Part shown: piece after piece, positions 44,958 through 56,314 of the stretch
How positions within the stretch are numbered: the stretch's first letter is position 1
Layout: each line of letters starts with the position of its first letter
Origin: Haberlea rhodopensis
Taxonomy: Eukaryota > Streptophyta > Magnoliopsida > Lamiales > Gesneriaceae
Reading direction: 5' to 3'
Length of the DNA: 64,000 nt
Assembly: GCA_907163345.1 (NCBI GenBank)
Contig: CAJQUN010000496.1
Location: 310,001-374,000, forward strand
Translations under genes and position numbers: made by a program
The notes under the pieces: model-generated
Told to the model about the DNA's origin: nothing
Database searches by the model: none
The model's input: only the letters and a program-made list of their open reading frames with translations

Positions 44958-47542
44958 TGTAAGGACCCCTTATACTTAACCCTTGATTAGTGTATTAATC
45001 ATTATGTGTGGCACATGCTTTCCATAAAATCATTCGGGAACTCCGATGATACTTTACCATTGAATGGCAATTACAAAGTTTTTCTTTAACATTCAATGTT
45101 ATAAGTTCATCATCCTAACAACAAGAGACTCATAGAGTTCGCCCATTACACCACTTTTTACATTGTGGACTTTTATAAAAATTTGGGCAGAGTCTCCCCA
45201 TAAATAGAGCTATCCCGAAATAAAAGTACAACACATAACATAATTCCCGGCCAGGGAAAACATAATACTCATCAGAATACAGCAATACCAAGTAAATTCC
45301 CAGCCAGGGAAGACCCACACATATGGCAACAAAAGTGGGTTTCAACACCCACATACACTAATGACTCTCTTAACCTTTAGCAATTCTACCTCTAATTGCA
45401 TGCAACCTCAAATGGAAGAGAGAAAGGCTCATGCCTTTATATACAACCCATGTACAAGTATAATCGTGCTCACATGCGAGCATCATAAATATGTGTATAA
45501 CCATCATGGGTATATATATATATATAGGTACTCTATACGATACCGTGCTCCATCAAGCCCTGGTACCACAATCCTGGGAGTACATCCAATCAACAGCTCG
45601 AGCTCATCTCCAAAGCCATCGATGTACCTGTTCACCTGTCCCAACAGAGACAGCCCCCAACGGGGTGAGCATACCAATTCCACAATTTCATAATCATAAT
45701 GACATAATACATAATTTACAAAAATGTAAATATTGTGGAACATATGTGACACTTCCTGGATGGTATCATCCTCATCCTAGCGTACCCCTGTAATGACCCT
45801 GTTCTCAAAACAGATAAATCATCAAATCCTGAATATGCAGTCATATTGGTTAACCCTTACCAGTTTCGAATTAACAACATTTCATAACATCTTTCTTTAT
45901 CTAGCAATTATCATAATTCTAGATATCATATTGAGACTTCCTTAACTTCCGATACTAGCTAATCACTTCTCTGATTAACCACGTCTCTGTTCCTATTCAT
46001 TACCAATAGGGAATAAAATATAGATATCCTAGATATCTAATCAACACCACATTTTCATTTCTTACTTCAAAGTAGCGTCATACTACTGGTGTTCGCTCCG
46101 TAGCGACCACACCCATCATTTGCTCGCTTCATAGCGGCACCAAGCATTTCACCATGTGAATCAACATAACGTAACTAAGTCGCGGTGCCATCATAGTAAA
46201 ACATTTCATGTATTTTAAATCATGCATCATACTTGTAAAACATCATTTAAGCTATGCTCGTACGCTAAACGTACCTTAAATCCTCGAAGTCCGAGCCAAA
46301 CCTTGCTCGAGTTCCATGCCCCGAGGAATGATGTGCTAACACGATAAATAATTCACGATTATTTACGAACATGCAACCCATGCTCAAGCACACCCATAAC
46401 CCTCAACATATCGTCAACACACGACAATAAATCATTTAAAAGACCCGGGGCAGGGTACATGCAGGGAGGGGAACGAATGAGACAACAACGAAAATTGTTC
46501 AAGGATACCCTACAAATTTTCGAACCCTTATCTCACAAATCGAACCCAAATTAAACACCATAATTCATCTAAAATATGAATTAATCAATTAATAGCAAGA
46601 ATCATCACCCTTGCCAAAAACCCCCAAATTTTCGAATTTCAAAGCCCTAAATTCGAACTCAATACCTTAAATTCGGACACAATTAAGCATCAACAATACA
46701 TCTAAAACATGTAATGAATGACCCATAACAAGAATCGTCACAACCCTTCCAAAACCCCCAAAATCGAACCCACTTCATGCACCCATCCAAAAAAATCGAA
46801 CCCAAGCCAACGAAAATCGAAATCATTCGAGCCAATAAATCACAATTTGGCAGGGAATCACATCACAAGCATGGAAAAAGGGGTTAGGAAGGTTACCCAA
46901 ACGAAATCGGAAGAAATCGGACGAAAAATCGAAGAACCCTAGAAATTGGGGATCGGCGCATTCCAGCGAAATCCGACTTCCACACGCGACGAAACTTCGA
47001 ATTGACGGAGGGGAAAGGAGCGCCTGGACGAGACGAAGCCGTGGGTAGGTCGGACGCGCCGAACGGCGGCCGGACGGCGGCGAGCACGGCGTTTTCGTGC
47101 GCGGGGGTACTGTTCCAGGCGGGAATCGCATGCGGGCGGGAGAGAGAGATGAAGGGAAGGTGGGGCTGAAATGCAATCTTTAATAAAAATCTCGGGTTCA
47201 ACTTGTATTTATAGCAAAATACCCCGAAATACTAATAGCCCCACAAATACATCGTGATTCATTAAAAATCATCTGTTTTCAAAAACTATCTCTCTAACCC
47301 CAAAACCCCCTACCGGTGCTCACACAAGCACCCGAGATTCCGAGACACATTAAAAACCCAACTCTTAGGTTTTACACCGTAATGTGAATACAATCTCATC
47401 CTCGGGATCCAACGATCCCAACTACCCAAATAAACGAGCCCAGAAGGCCCAACATCGCGATTAAACTCCAAATCGCTACGTAAAACATCTTTAGGGGTTA
47501 TTAACACTCCGGGATTAACATCTCCAATCCCAGGTCATCACA
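44958..47542 (-). repeat. G3 3' LTR (2585 bp)
   Basis: Minus-strand ends are TGTGATGACC and GGTCCTTACA. TATA box TATATAAA (minus) at 45436-45443. A CpG-rich block lies at about 46990-47150, and CGCT/AGCG words at 46085-46140. Confidence 0.92.
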
Positions 47543-48800
47543 ATATCCCCCACTAAAAGAATTTCGTCCTCGAAATTAGTACCGGTGTATCACATAACAC
47601 CCAGGCTACACAACAATATGAAGCCATAACCTCGATTCTTGACCATATCAGAATCGTCTTAATAATCGCGAGGATACTTACCTCACATCAACTCTGAAAC
47701 AGGGCGACTTACCCAAAACCAATATATCACCCAAGAGGCAACGTACCTCGATGCGGGTCATCCCAAAAGTCAGTCCCTCATGACTGCAAAACAACCGATA
47801 TTTACGACTGTAGATCGGACAATCATCCTTCGTTCTAATACAACCAGTAAGAATGCATCCTGTATGACACCTCAACCGTGGAAACGTTGACCTTGTGTCA
47901 ACCCTGAAGTGGAATAGACTTCCAAATCCATTATAACGTCAAAAGTGTCAGCGCAACCCACGCTAACAATCCAAAAGCAGTTAGTCAATTGAAACTGCGA
48001 GGATCCGAATCGCTCCCGATTCCATCGTAGATATCATTTAATGACATCTCTTATCATGACTCACGATGTCTAACATACATCGTTACGAGGGAAACACTAG
48101 TATTCCACGGAGTACAAACACCAAACCTGGTTTCCACTTTCAAACCTCCTCTGTCGAAGGAGTAGTCGCATCATTGCAACTTAAATTGGGCAACTCACGG
48201 CCACAGATTCACACAAAAGATATCTCATAAGGTGTCCACCTCTGGATATCCCAAGAACCACATCCTGGTCATAAACAAACAATCGAGACTCCTCAGAGTT
48301 TCAAACTTGAAAGGACATGCAATAAACCCATTGCATCCCAAATACATGGATTCCCAGATCGAATCAACGACGACTTGATGACTCTCTTGTTGGTACTCCA
48401 ACATCATGAGCTGTCACAGACAAGTCTCACCAAGATTAAACATAACGTATACACGTTTCAGTGAGGCATGCTCAACCTCAACCTCGATGACATGATGACT
48501 ACTAGAGTCCACCACAATCCACATCGTGTCACCTTACGATTTGCCACTTGGTTCCTACGAGCAGTATAACGGCTCTAACAAGCCCCTCTTGGTGCTGCAT
48601 ACACACGGCAGACAAACTAGTCGCTGCCTCTCTAGGTTCACCTCAAACCTACCAATAAGATGGACGTTTCCGCACGGCATACCATACTGTGGAAAGAAAA
48701 TCCATAGAGTAGTGGGTCTTTACCCAACATTCCTCTAATGCCTATACACCCTGGACACTCCAATGTCCCTGTTTCATAGCCATGCATATAGTCATTAATT
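47543..48800 (-). other. G3 interior, non-coding part related to G2
   Basis: It starts with TTTTAGTGGGGGATAT (minus, polypurine tract) and GTTTCGTCCTCGAAAT-type sequence (AATTTCGTCCTCGAAAT on plus). Much of it aligns with G2 20535-22400 with indels. No protein motif is seen. Confidence 0.7.
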
Positions 48801-49130
48801 CTTGACATGAATGATTAAAATCATCATCTTATAATTATCACCATCTCATAACATCTTCATCATATGAGCATCATCATTTCATAAATATCATCATCTTATA
48901 ACATCATCATCACATAAGCATCATCATCTTATACATCATCATCATATAAGCATCATCATCTTAAAGCATCATCATCTTATACATCGTCATCTTATAGCAT
49001 CATCATCTTATACATCATCATCATATAAGCATCATCATCTTATACATCATCATCTTATAGCATCATCATTTCATACATCATCATCATATAAGTATCATCA
49101 TCTTATAGCATCATCATCTTATAGCTATAA
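48800..49130. repeat. ATCATCATCTTATA simple-repeat stretch
   Basis: Irregular repetition of CATCATCATCTTATA, CATCATCATATAAG and CATCATCTTATAGC. The CTTATA words resemble the loop of the array that follows and may be its degenerate ancestor or edge. Confidence 0.85.
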
Positions 49131-49217
49131 CAGTAAATGTACGAAATCATAGCTGAGTAAGCTTGCTGGTTATTCATTAACTTCTTTTCATTTTCCCTGG
49201 TTCATATTCATGCACAT

Positions 49218-50608
49218 GGGCATCTTACCCTGTGGCATCTTACCACATAATAACATCGTATGGCCTCTTATCATATGGGCATCTTACCCCGTGGCGTCTT
49301 ACCACGCATCACAACATTGTATGGCCTCTTACCATATGGACATCTTACCCCGTGGCGTCTTACCACACATAATAACATTGTATGGCCTCTTACCATATGG
49401 GCATCTTACCCCGTGGCGTCTTACCACACATAATAACATTGTATGGCCTCTTACCATATGGGCATCTTACCCCGTGGCGTCTTACCACATAATAACATCG
49501 TACGGTCTCTTACCATATGGGCATCTTACCCTGTGGCGTCTTACCACATAATAACATCGTATGGTCTCTTACCATATGGGCATCTTACCCTGTGGCGTCT
49601 TACCACATAATAACATCGTATGGTCTCTTACCATATGGGCATCTTACCCTGTGGCGTCTTACCACATAATAACATTGTATGGTCTCTTACCATATGGGCA
49701 TCTTACCCTGTGGCGTCTTACCACATAATAACATTGTATGGTCTCTTACCATATGGGTATCTTACCCTGTGGCGTCTTACCACATAATAACATTGTATGG
49801 TCTCTTACCATATGGGCATCTTACCCTGTGGCGTCTTACCACATAATAACATCGTATGGTCTCTTACCATATGGGTATCTTACCCTGTGGCGTCTTACCA
49901 CATAATAACATCGTATGGTCTCTTACCATATGGGCATCTTACCCTGTGGCTTCTTACCACATAATAACATTGTATGGTCTCTTACCATATGGGCATCTTA
50001 CCCTGTGGCGTCTTACCACATAATAACATTGTATGGTCTACCATATGGGTATCTTACCCTGTGGCGTCTTACCACATAATAACATTGTATGGTCTCTTAC
50101 CATATGGGCATCTTACCCTGTGGCGTCTTACCACATAATAACATTGTATGGTCTCTTACCATATGGGTATCTTACCCTGTGGCTTCTTACCACATAATAA
50201 CATTGTATGGTCTCTTACCATATGGGCATCTTACCCTGTGGCGTCTTACCACATAATAACATTGTATGGTCTCTTACCATATGGGTATCTTACCCTGTGG
50301 CGTCTTACCACATAATAACATTGTATGGTCTCTTACCATATGGGCATCTTACCCTGTGGCGTCTTACCACATAATAACATTGTATGATCTCTTACCATAT
50401 GGGCATCTTACCCTGTTATATGGTATCTTACCATAATATAATCATCGTGTGGCATCTTACCACATGGGCATCTTACCCAATCATATGGCGTCTTACCATA
50501 TCATAAACACTGTGTGGCATCTTACCACAGGGGCATCTTACCCAATCATATGGCGTCTTGCCATATCATAACCATTGTGTGGCATCTTACCACAGGGGCA
50601 TCTTACCC
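49218..50608 (-). repeat. G3 leader mini-hairpin array, 59-bp units with three hairpins each
   Basis: About 19 units of 59 bp are regular between 49258 and 50395. Each has three inverted repeats around a seven-base loop ending TCTTA (plus strand): TATGG/CCATA around TCTCTTA, GGG/CCC around CATCTTA, and TGTGG/CCACA around CGTCTTA. Toward the ends the stems change in complementary pairs, such as CGTGG/CCACG at 49291 and ATATGG/CCATAT around CGTCTTA near 50486 and 50551. In the sense strand the loop reads TAAGANN. It lies between PBS and interior. Confidence 0.92.
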
Positions 50609-50619
50609 ACTCTCATATA

Positions 50620-50865
50620 CGTCATCATAAACATCATCATGATCATTATCATCGTAAACATCATCGTAAACATCATCATCATAAACATCATCATAATCAT
50701 CATCATCGTAAACATCATCGTAAACATCATCATCATAAACATCATCATAATCATCATCATCGTAAACATCATCGTAAACATCATCATCATAAACATCATC
50801 ATAATCATCATCATCGTAAACATCATCGTAAACATCATCATAATCATCATCACATATACTCATGC
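50620..50865. repeat. CATCATCGTAAA tandem array, 54-bp units
   Basis: Four units of 18 triplets (CAT, CGT, AAA, AAT) occur in the same order. All six frames look open because no stop is formed in several of them, giving false His-rich, Ile-rich and Asp/Tyr-rich ORFs. Confidence 0.92.
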
Positions 50866-51316
50866 AATTAATGCAAGGTCATAGTTTAGGAATATGTTAC
50901 CGTTTGATGCTCGTACGTTTCTTACGTACCTTCCTTGCTTGAGCATTACATGAACAAACGCATTAGTATATTCAATAATATTGAGACCATACCGAAGTAT
51001 TCCACTGTCGGTTGTCTACCCAGTCTGTCCTCAGACAATACATCATATCTTTCTTCTCCTGATTTTCTTCCAAAAATCAGGTTCCTTGGCACGTAGCATA
51101 TAGAGTGTTAGACATCGCTATTAATGCCATCCTATCGTGTTTCACACGATTCCTGCAACCACAATGGTTAGCAATACCACTTTTCATATCATAAAAGCAC
51201 ATAAACAATTAGTCATGTCGTATAACATTAATGCCATCATGCATAAATATGTGCTATCAATAACTTCCTAGGCCCTCAACAGCCCCAATGAGCAACCACT
51301 GCTCTGATACCACTAA
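50866..51316 (-). other. G3 leader next to PBS
   Basis: Non-coding. It shares with G2 (24120-24449) phrases such as CACGATTCCTGCAA and GTGCTATCAATAACTTCCTAG. The PBS TGGTATCAGAGCAGTGG (minus) lies at 51296-51312. Confidence 0.75.
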
Positions 51317-53898
51317 TGTAAGGACCCCTTATACTTAACCCTTGATTAGTGTATTAATCATTATGTGTGGCACATGCTTTCCATAAAATCATTCGGGAAC
51401 TCCGATGATACTTTACCATTGAATGGCAATTACAAAGTTTTTCTTTAACATTCAATGTTATAAGTTCATCATCCTAACAACAAGAGACTCATAGAGTTCG
51501 CCCATTACACCACTTTTTACATTGTGGACTTTTATAAAAATTTGGGCAGAGTCTCCCCATAAATAGAGCTATCCCGAAATAAAAGTACAACACATAACAT
51601 AATTCCCGGCCAGGGAAAACATAATACTCATCAGAATACAGCAATACCAAGTAAATTCCCAGCCAGGGAAGACCCACACATATGGCAACAAAAGTGGGTT
51701 TCAACACCCACATACACTAATGACTCTCTTAACCTTTAGCAATTCTACCTCTAATTGCATGCAACCTCAAATGGAAGAGAGAAAGGCTCATGCCTTTATA
51801 TACAACCCATGTACAAGTATAATCGTGCTCACATGCGAGCATCATAAATATGTGTATAACCATCATGGGTATATATATATATAGGTACTCTATACGATAC
51901 CGTGCTCCATCAAGCCCTGGTACCACAATCCTGGGAGTACATCCAATCAACAGCTCGAGCTCATCTCCAAAGCCATCGATGTACCTGTTCACCTGTCCCA
52001 ACAGAGACAGCCCCCAACGGGGTGAGCATACCAATTCCACAATTTCATAATCATAATGACATAATACATAATTTACAAAAATGTAAATATTGTGGAACAT
52101 ATGTGACACTTCCTGAATGGTATCATCCTCATCCTAGCGTACCCCTGTAATGACCCTGTTCTCAAACAGATAAATCATCAAATCCTGAATATGCAGTCAT
52201 ATTGGTTAACCCTTACCAGTTTCGAATTAACAACATTTCATAACATCTTTCTTTATCTAGCAATTATCATAATTCTAGATATCATATTGAGACTTCCTTA
52301 ACTTCCGATACTAGCTAATCACTTATCTGATTAACCACGTCTCTGTTCCTATTCATTACCAATAGGGAATAAAATATAGATATCCTAGATATCTAATCAA
52401 CACCACATTTTCATTTCTTACTTCAAAGTAGCGTCATACTACTGGTGTTCGCTCCGTAGCGACCACACCCATCATTTGCTCGCTTCATAGCGGCACCAAG
52501 CATTTCACCATGTGAATCAACATAACGTAACTAAGTCGCGGTGCCATCATAGTAAAACATTTCATGTATTTTAAATCATGCATCATACTTGTAAAACATC
52601 ATTTAAGCTATGCTCGTACGCTAAACGTACCTTAAATCCTCGAAGTCCGAGCCAAACCTTGCTCGAGTTCCATGCCCCGAGGAATGATGTGCTAACACGA
52701 TAAATAATTCACGATTATTTACGAACATGCAACCCATGCTCAAGCACACCCATAACCCTCAACATATCGTCAACACACGACAATAAATCATTTAAAAGAC
52801 CCGGGGCAGGGTACATGCAGGGAGGGGAACGAATGAGACAACAACGAAAATTGTTCAAGGATACCCTACAAATTTTCGAACCCTTATCTCACAAATCGAA
52901 CCCAAATTAAACACCATAATTCATCTAAAATATGAATTAATCAATTAATAGCAAGAATCATCACCCTTGCCAAAAACCCCCAAATTTTCGAATTTCAAAG
53001 CCCTAAATTCGAACTCAATACCTTAAATTCGGACACAATTAAGCATCAACAATACATCTAAAACATGTAATGAATGACCCATAACAAGAATCGTCACAAC
53101 CCTTCCAAAACCCCCAAAATCGAACCCACTTCATGCACCCATCCAAAAAAATCAAACCCAAGCCAACGAAAATCGAAATCATTCGAGCCAATAAATCACA
53201 ATTTGGCAGGGAATCACATCACAAGCATGGAAAAAGGGGTTAGGAAGGTTACCCAAACGAAATCGGAAGAAATCGGACGAAAAATCGAAGAACCCTAGAA
53301 ATTGGGGATCGGCGCATTCCAGCGAAATCCGACTTCCACACGCGACGAAACTTCGAATTGACGGAGGGGAAAGGAGCGCCTGGACGAGACGAAGCCGTGG
53401 GTAGGTCGGACGCGCCGAACGGCGGCCGGACGGCGGCGAGCGCGGCGTTTTCGTGCGCGGGGGTACTGTTCCAGGCGGGAATCGCATGCGGGCGGGAGAG
53501 GGAGATGAAGGGAAGGTGGGGCTGAAATGCAATCTTTAATAAAAATCTCGGGTTCAACTTGTATTTATAGCAAAATACCCCGAAATACTAATAGCCCCAC
53601 AAATACATCGTGATTCATTAAAAATCATCTGTTTTCAAAAACTCTCTCTCTAACCCCAAAACCCCCTACCGGTGCTCACACAAGCACCCGAGATTCCGAG
53701 ACACATTAAAAACCCAACTCTTAGGTTTTACACCGTAATGTGAATACAATCTCATCCTCGGGATCCAACGATCCCAACTACCCAAATAAACGAGCCCAGA
53801 AGGCCCAACATCGCGATTAAACTCCAAATCGCTACGTAAAACATCTTTAGGGGTTATTAACACTCCGGGATTAACATCTCCAATCCCAGGTCATCACA
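51317..53898 (-). repeat. G3 5' LTR (2582 bp)
   Basis: Near-identical mate of 44958-47542. TATA box at 51795-51802 (minus). CpG-rich block at 53345-53515. Differences seen include GGATGG/GAATGG near 52118 and AGCACGG/AGCGCGG near 53440. Confidence 0.93.
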
Positions 53899-53903
53899 TA
53901 AGT

Positions 53904-56314
53904 CTTCCTTCGACAGGACTCACCGACTTTTCCACCATTTCAATGGCTACTCGAGAAGAGATGCATACTGTTTTCTCCGACTCTAAAGTTCATCTGCGAC
54001 GTCCTCTATTTAGAAAGATTTTGATGAAGAGCCATTTTCGCCAACTTGCTGATGTCATCTCAAAAGGTCTGCTGTGCAAAGCCGGATCATTCGATGTCAT
54101 CACCCCAGAAACGTTTGAGGTGATGAGTGCCATTGTCAAAGGTCTAGATGTCAACTGGCCAGTCGTCCTATTTCAGGTTCTAACTAGCCTATTGACATCA
54201 TGGAAGGATCAATATGGCTTTGCTCTTCCTCTCAGCCTCATTTTGAAAGTAAACATATTCAGGCGGGGGCCTTATCTACTCTCCATCAGAGGAAGCTTCT
54301 CACAGCCAAATATCTTCAGATTCACCGAAAACGAGTTCGTAGAAAAGTTGGTCCGATCAAGCGAAGGACAACTCAAGTAGTGAGTGACTCTGAGCAGACA
54401 ATATCCGAATCTGCTGAATCATCACCCCCTCCCCCTCCTAAAAAGCCACGAACCAGAAAAGGGGTTTCTACTGCCCTTGAGTAGCATGTTCCTACTTCTA
54501 AGTATACTTCTACTGATGCTGATACTATCTCTACTGCAATTCCAGCAGCGGTTACAACGACTTCTCGGGAGATCAGTCCTGAAAATCCTCCACCATAGGA
54601 ACCAGTTGCAACGGCTGCATCCTTGGCCATGGTCCCAACCGTACTAGCCGCTCCTACTGACAACTCCACCAAATTATTGAGTTCTCACCAAGGACCCAGC
54701 TCTATCAGCTTCCAGCCACCAAAGACACTATGTCCTTATTGTCATCCTAAGGACACTTCCACCGGAAAGGGCAAAGCGGCTATGGAACCAGTGTCAAATC
54801 CAGTAGCATTTGAAATACAACTGGTTGTGAACGCAGTGGAAGCCAAACTGCAACCGCAACTTACGATATTTTATAGATGGGTGGAGGCTCGTCTCAAAAT
54901 TTGCTTTGATGATTTCTCTCCAATTCTCGAACAAACAAGACTTGATGAGAACCTCAGTCTTGCCTATCTTCAGATAAATGACACAGAGAAGAGTTTGAAG
55001 CTTCGGGATGTCTTTCGCATGATGAACTACGTGGGAGAACTTCAAGCTCTAGTTCACTCGCAGCTCCAGGAGTTTAACGCTGACTCAGGCACCCCCAATC
55101 ATGATAGGGTTGTACTCAACGCCTTAGGACCCAAGCTTGAAATGGCGGAGGCTGCTCTTCACGATCTCAGGATCTTAATAGGTCTACACTCTTGCTCTGC
55201 TCTACCAGGGGACGAAAACTCCACCCCTACTGACTTGAGCATAGTTCCTATCACCCCGCCCGAAGTCTTTACGGTATACCCTACTCTCGCCGCCCCTACC
55301 CCTGAAACTATTACCACCTCTACCCCAGGTTCTTTCGATGATCAACCTCTACAAGTGATGGATGTTGATCCTATCAATGTCGACACTGACATTCAGTCTG
55401 TGGTCCATCAAGTCACCGTATCTTCAGAAAATAATGAACCTACCACGTCATCACCAAATTCTGCTGACCATACTCAGTCTGCTGCAGCTATGCTGGAGAT
55501 CGCAGTTACTGGCATAGATAGCATCAGTACCATCATGCCTGCGCACCATCCTCTGCAGCTGCCTCATCCTCTATTTTGCCCTCTGCTGCAAGAACTGTTG
55601 GTACTCCTGGCGTCGTCACCACAGATGCCAAAACTCAAACGGATGCCTTGGATCAATCCTTGGACAATGATCTTCCTGAGGACTTCTTTGCCTTTCCTAC
55701 TCACATTCCTATAGAAGGGCCTCCAAGTGTTGCTGATTAGTTGGTGCATCTACCCAATGTAATCTCCAAGCTCGCCAGTGATGACAACAAACTGAAACAC
55801 AAAGAACGCACTGCGAGCCTTGTCATTGGGAGTCACCGGCACTAACTCACAGTTTCAGCAGGTTTATCGTGATCTCAGCCAACTAACGACTACAGTAAAC
55901 CGGCTCCAAAGCTTTGTTGTGGATGCTTTTGCTGACTCTTTCTCCCGGACAGGGCAAGCTATATTCAGATCAACAAGCACAGTGAATCTCTTCATACTTC
56001 TTCCTCATTAGCACTTGAAGACAAAATTGAAGATGCAAAGAAAACACTGTCCGATCAGCTGGCGAATATGCAGGCAGCCTTCGCTTCTCAAATACAAGAC
56101 TTGAGCAACAGTCTCCCAACTGTTCATCAATCTACTCGACGTCTACCAGAGCCCAGCAGACCTACTCTCTCGCACCGACAAGAACCGGATCCAGCACAAA
56201 GACCTTCTGCTGCTGCTGAAGAATCAAGTCGGTCAAGACCTTCTTCTCAGCCACGGTCTCACAGTCCACAACAACATCCTGCTGACACACCCTCTTCCAC
56301 CTGTGAATACTCCA
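53904..56314 (+). pseudogene. C1 ORF3, main part (frameshifted, cut by C2)
   Basis: From 53943 MATREEMHTVFSDSKVHLRR, LLCKAGSFDVITPETFEVM and VNWPVVLFQVL form a compact domain. After a frame shift near 54260-54290, a second frame runs with stops at 54482 and 54596 and then 54623-55714 open: Pro/Ser/Thr-rich (SPPPPPKKPRTRKG), a helical middle (KLQPQLTIFYRWVEARLKI) and acidic Pro/Thr-rich text. After more breaks, MQAAFASQIQDLSNSLPTV and an Arg/Ser/Pro tail (56068 on) match C0. No signal peptide or membrane segment is obvious, so env is not supported by the sequence. Confidence 0.65.

Larger units (their letters stand above)
44958..53898 (-). mobile_element. G3, young non-autonomous Tekay-related LTR element (LARD-like), TSD TAAGT
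   Basis: LTRs lie at 44958-47542 (2585 bp) and 51317-53898 (2582 bp), with TAAGT at 44953-44957 and 53899-53903. PBS (51296-51312) and polypurine tract (47543-47558) put it on the minus strand. The interior (3.77 kb) has no gag or pol but matches G2's interior at the polypurine side. By eye the LTRs differ at fewer than about ten places, including one TA-repeat length change. It is therefore a recent insertion and must have used another element's enzymes. Confidence 0.93.
29323..56314 (+). mobile_element. C1, SIRE-like Ty1-copia element interrupted by G1 and G3, cut at right by C2
   Basis: Plus-strand order is 5' LTR (29323-30419), PBS, gag, protease (to 32656), integrase, RT, RNase H (41673-44161), polypurine repeats, and an extra ORF (44730-44957 and 53904-56314). 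G1 and G3 are insertions with target duplications, so the element reads through once they are set aside. The 3' LTR lies beyond C2, outside the window. The zinc knuckle, integrase and RT wording and the extra ORF point to the SIRE/Maximus lineage. All coding parts are broken. Confidence 0.85.

Noticed and set aside
46823..47201. Pair of 100-117-residue minus-strand frames, repeated at 53179-53557
   Set aside because: They are the two LTR copies of G3 crossing a CpG-rich block; repetition reflects LTR duplication, and the frame overlaps another of equal quality.
49210..49551. 113-residue repetitive frame on the plus strand
   Set aside because: It is a by-product of the 59-bp array; the unit length is not a multiple of three, so the frame changes from unit to unit.
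49218..50608. CRISPR array
   Set aside because: The repeats are contiguous with no unique spacers, no cas genes are present, and the surroundings are a plant retroelement.
50558..50884. Long overlapping frames rich in His, Ile, or Asp/Tyr on both strands
   Set aside because: They are produced by the CAT/CGT/AAA triplet array, which lacks stop codons in several frames; there is no start context or homologue.
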